The notes under the pieces: generated by a model
The model's input: the letters and a program-made list of their open reading frames with translations, nothing else
Told to the model about the DNA's origin: nothing
The model's database searches: none
Assembly (NCBI GenBank): GCA_964545665.1
Contig: CAZJGF010000009.1
Location: forward strand, 1-24,968
Direction of reading: 5' to 3'
Source: CAZJGF01 sp964545665
Lineage (GTDB): Bacteria > Chloroflexota > Dehalococcoidia > GIF9 > AB-539-J10
Length of the DNA stretch: 24,968 nt
Position numbers and translations under genes: made by a program
Part shown: one piece after another, positions 23,988 through 24,968 of the stretch
Layout: each line of letters begins with the position of its first letter
How positions within the stretch are numbered: position 1 is the first letter of the stretch

Positions 23988-24920
23988 TTATAAGTGAAAA
24001 CAATCCCCCGTGACGATATTTCTTATGGAATTATCTGGGCACTTTAGTATAAGCGCTCCATTGCTATCGATGTCGATAGCTTTCCCGGTTAATTCTTCCC
24101 CTAGGCTCACTACCCTTACATCCCTATTTAATGTAGCAGAAAGGCTTTTCCACTCTTCAAATAAGTCCGCTTTGGTCAGCAAAGCTTGCTGCTTGGCTAT
24201 TTCCCTCAGCACTGAGCTTAACAGTTCTTTTCTGACAATCTCTTTCCCCAACTCTTCTTTCAAAGAAGTCGCCCCTTTTTCATACTGAGAGATGGGGAAA
24301 TTGGCGTTTATACCTATCCCCAAATTTACGAAGTTTATCGAATCCACTTCGGCCTCCATCTCAGCCAGTATGCCACATACCTTCCTGCCTTCAATCAAAA
24401 CATCGTTGGGCCACTTCAATTCGGCAGCTAAGCCAAAGAGCTCTCTAATCGCCTTTGCCACTGCAATGGAAGCCATCAAGTTTATCCTTGGAGCATATGC
24501 TGGACTTATCTCCGGCTTTAGACTGAGAGTAAAATAGATTCCACCGCTCGGGGAAAACCATTGTTTACTCAACCTTCCCCTGCCACGAGCCTGACATTCA
24601 GTAACTACAATTGTCCCTTCCTCTGCCCCCTTCTTCACTAATTCTTTCGCCATCTCCATTGTTGAGCCAACTTCTCGAAAATGATGAATTCTTTGCTCCC
24701 AGCCAGGAAGTTCATAAGGCAGTAACAAATCCGGAGAGGAAATCAAACGATACCCTGTGGGTGAGGATTCTATTACGTAGCCCTGTTGCATCAAACCACG
24801 AAGATGCTTCCAAATTGAAACTCTGGAACTGCCCAGTTCCTTGCTCAGCACCTCACCAGAAACATAATCGCCACTTGCCCTCAGGGCTCGAAGTATTTCA
24901 CCCTTAGTTTTGTTAACCAT
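23988..24920 (-). CDS. birA: bifunctional biotin-[acetyl-CoA-carboxylase] ligase / biotin operon repressor
   Basis: This 310-residue two-function protein has an N-terminal winged helix (about 1-60; LGSSRVSIWKHLRGLMQQGY is the recognition region), followed by the ligase domain. Visible motifs are GRGRLSKQWFSPSGG (113-127), the biotinyl-AMP-binding loop, KWPNDVLI (169-176), VCGILAE (181-187) and LGIGINAN (200-207). A C-terminal SH3-like domain contains GKAIDIDSNGALIL. It attaches biotin to carboxylase carrier proteins and, when loaded with biotinyl-AMP, represses transcription. The ATG at 24920 lies inside a BirA-type operator, which implies self-regulation. It is the first gene of the operon with the symporter and gmk. 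The ribosome binding site is weak (GAAAG). Confidence 0.95.
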   Translation of the reverse strand: MVNKTKGEILRALRASGDYVSGEVLSKELGSSRVSIWKHLRGLMQQGYVIESSPTGYRLISSPDLLLPYELPGWEQRIHHFREVGSTMEMAKELVKKGAEEGTIVVTECQARGRGRLSKQWFSPSGGIYFTLSLKPEISPAYAPRINLMASIAVAKAIRELFGLAAELKWPNDVLIEGRKVCGILAEMEAEVDSINFVNLGIGINANFPISQYEKGATSLKEELGKEIVRKELLSSVLREIAKQQALLTKADLFEEWKSLSATLNRDVRVVSLGEELTGKAIDIDSNGALILKCPDNSIRNIVTGDCFHL

Positions 24921-24940
24921 CTTTCATATCAGGTTAACCA
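24910..24940. promoter_or_regulatory. BirA operator (biotin box) over the birA start
   Basis: TTGTTAACC (24910-24918), 13 bases and GGTTAACCA (24932-24940) form a near-perfect dyad; eight of nine bases mirror. The known bacterial BirA box is TTGTNAACC-N14/16-GGTTNACAA, so both halves fit, with a spacer one base short. It covers the birA ATG (24920-24918) and the -10 at 24936-24931. Confidence 0.75.
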
Positions 24941-24959
24941 GAGTTTGTTTCCTTGTCAA
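24931..24959 (-). promoter_or_regulatory. candidate promoter of the birA operon
   Basis: On the - strand TTGACA (24959-24954), a 17-base spacer and TAACCT (24936-24931) form a perfect -35 and a weak 3/6 -10. The -10 lies inside the right half of the BirA operator, as expected for repression. The leader would be very short, under 10 bases. Confidence 0.45.
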
Positions 24960-24968
24960 GTCCTGCCG

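Overview
The window is a bacterial chromosomal segment of moderate GC content with gene-dense housekeeping DNA: RNA polymerase beta and beta-prime, MutS, RuvB, YbeY, guanylate kinase and BirA. The rpoB-rpoC-ruvB run, a PadR/HAAS pair, the acyl-CoA ligase and short RpoB/RpoC subunits without large lineage inserts suggest Chloroflexota, perhaps Dehalococcoidia. That placement comes from general appearance, not from a search, and is low confidence.

Left part (1-6438). A 5'-truncated Cas4/RecB-like nuclease is made of two related halves, the second without the catalytic residues. It is followed by an AMP-forming acyl-CoA ligase and a CvpA-family membrane protein, all on +. Convergent to these is a compact - operon: a small winged-helix-like protein, TatD and a thioredoxin. 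Divergent from that operon, a PadR regulator and a HAAS-domain membrane protein form a + pair. Its promoter can be read base by base and lies within an inverted repeat.

Central part (6458-17752). Four large - strand genes are read in the order mutS, rpoB, rpoC, ruvB. The rpoC stop codon lies inside what looks like an intergenic repeat, and a small hairpin sits just ahead of the rpoC ribosome binding site.

Accessory interval (17753-20906). This is the most unusual part. The 5' end and promoter of mutS occur twice: once intact, and once as a 22-codon remnant about 1.15 kb away. The remnant differs mostly by synonymous changes, so it looks like a piece of a relative's functional mutS. Between the copies lie a HepT-MntA (HEPN-MNT) toxin-antitoxin pair and the start of a type I restriction specificity gene (hsdS). 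Beyond the remnant come a nucleoside-deoxyribosyltransferase/TIR-like protein of defence-gene type, then a frameshifted 5' remnant of ybeY, then a PaaI-like thioesterase, then intact ybeY. The gap between mutS and ybeY therefore appears to be a recombination hot spot holding relict ends of both flanking genes.

Right part (20907-24968). YbeY, a REP-like hairpin and a GYD-domain protein are on +. On -, birA, a sodium:solute symporter and gmk form a tightly coupled operon. A clear BirA-type operator overlaps the birA start codon and a candidate promoter -10. This makes the symporter a candidate biotin or related vitamin transporter.

No tRNA, rRNA, CRISPR array or complete insertion sequence was found.
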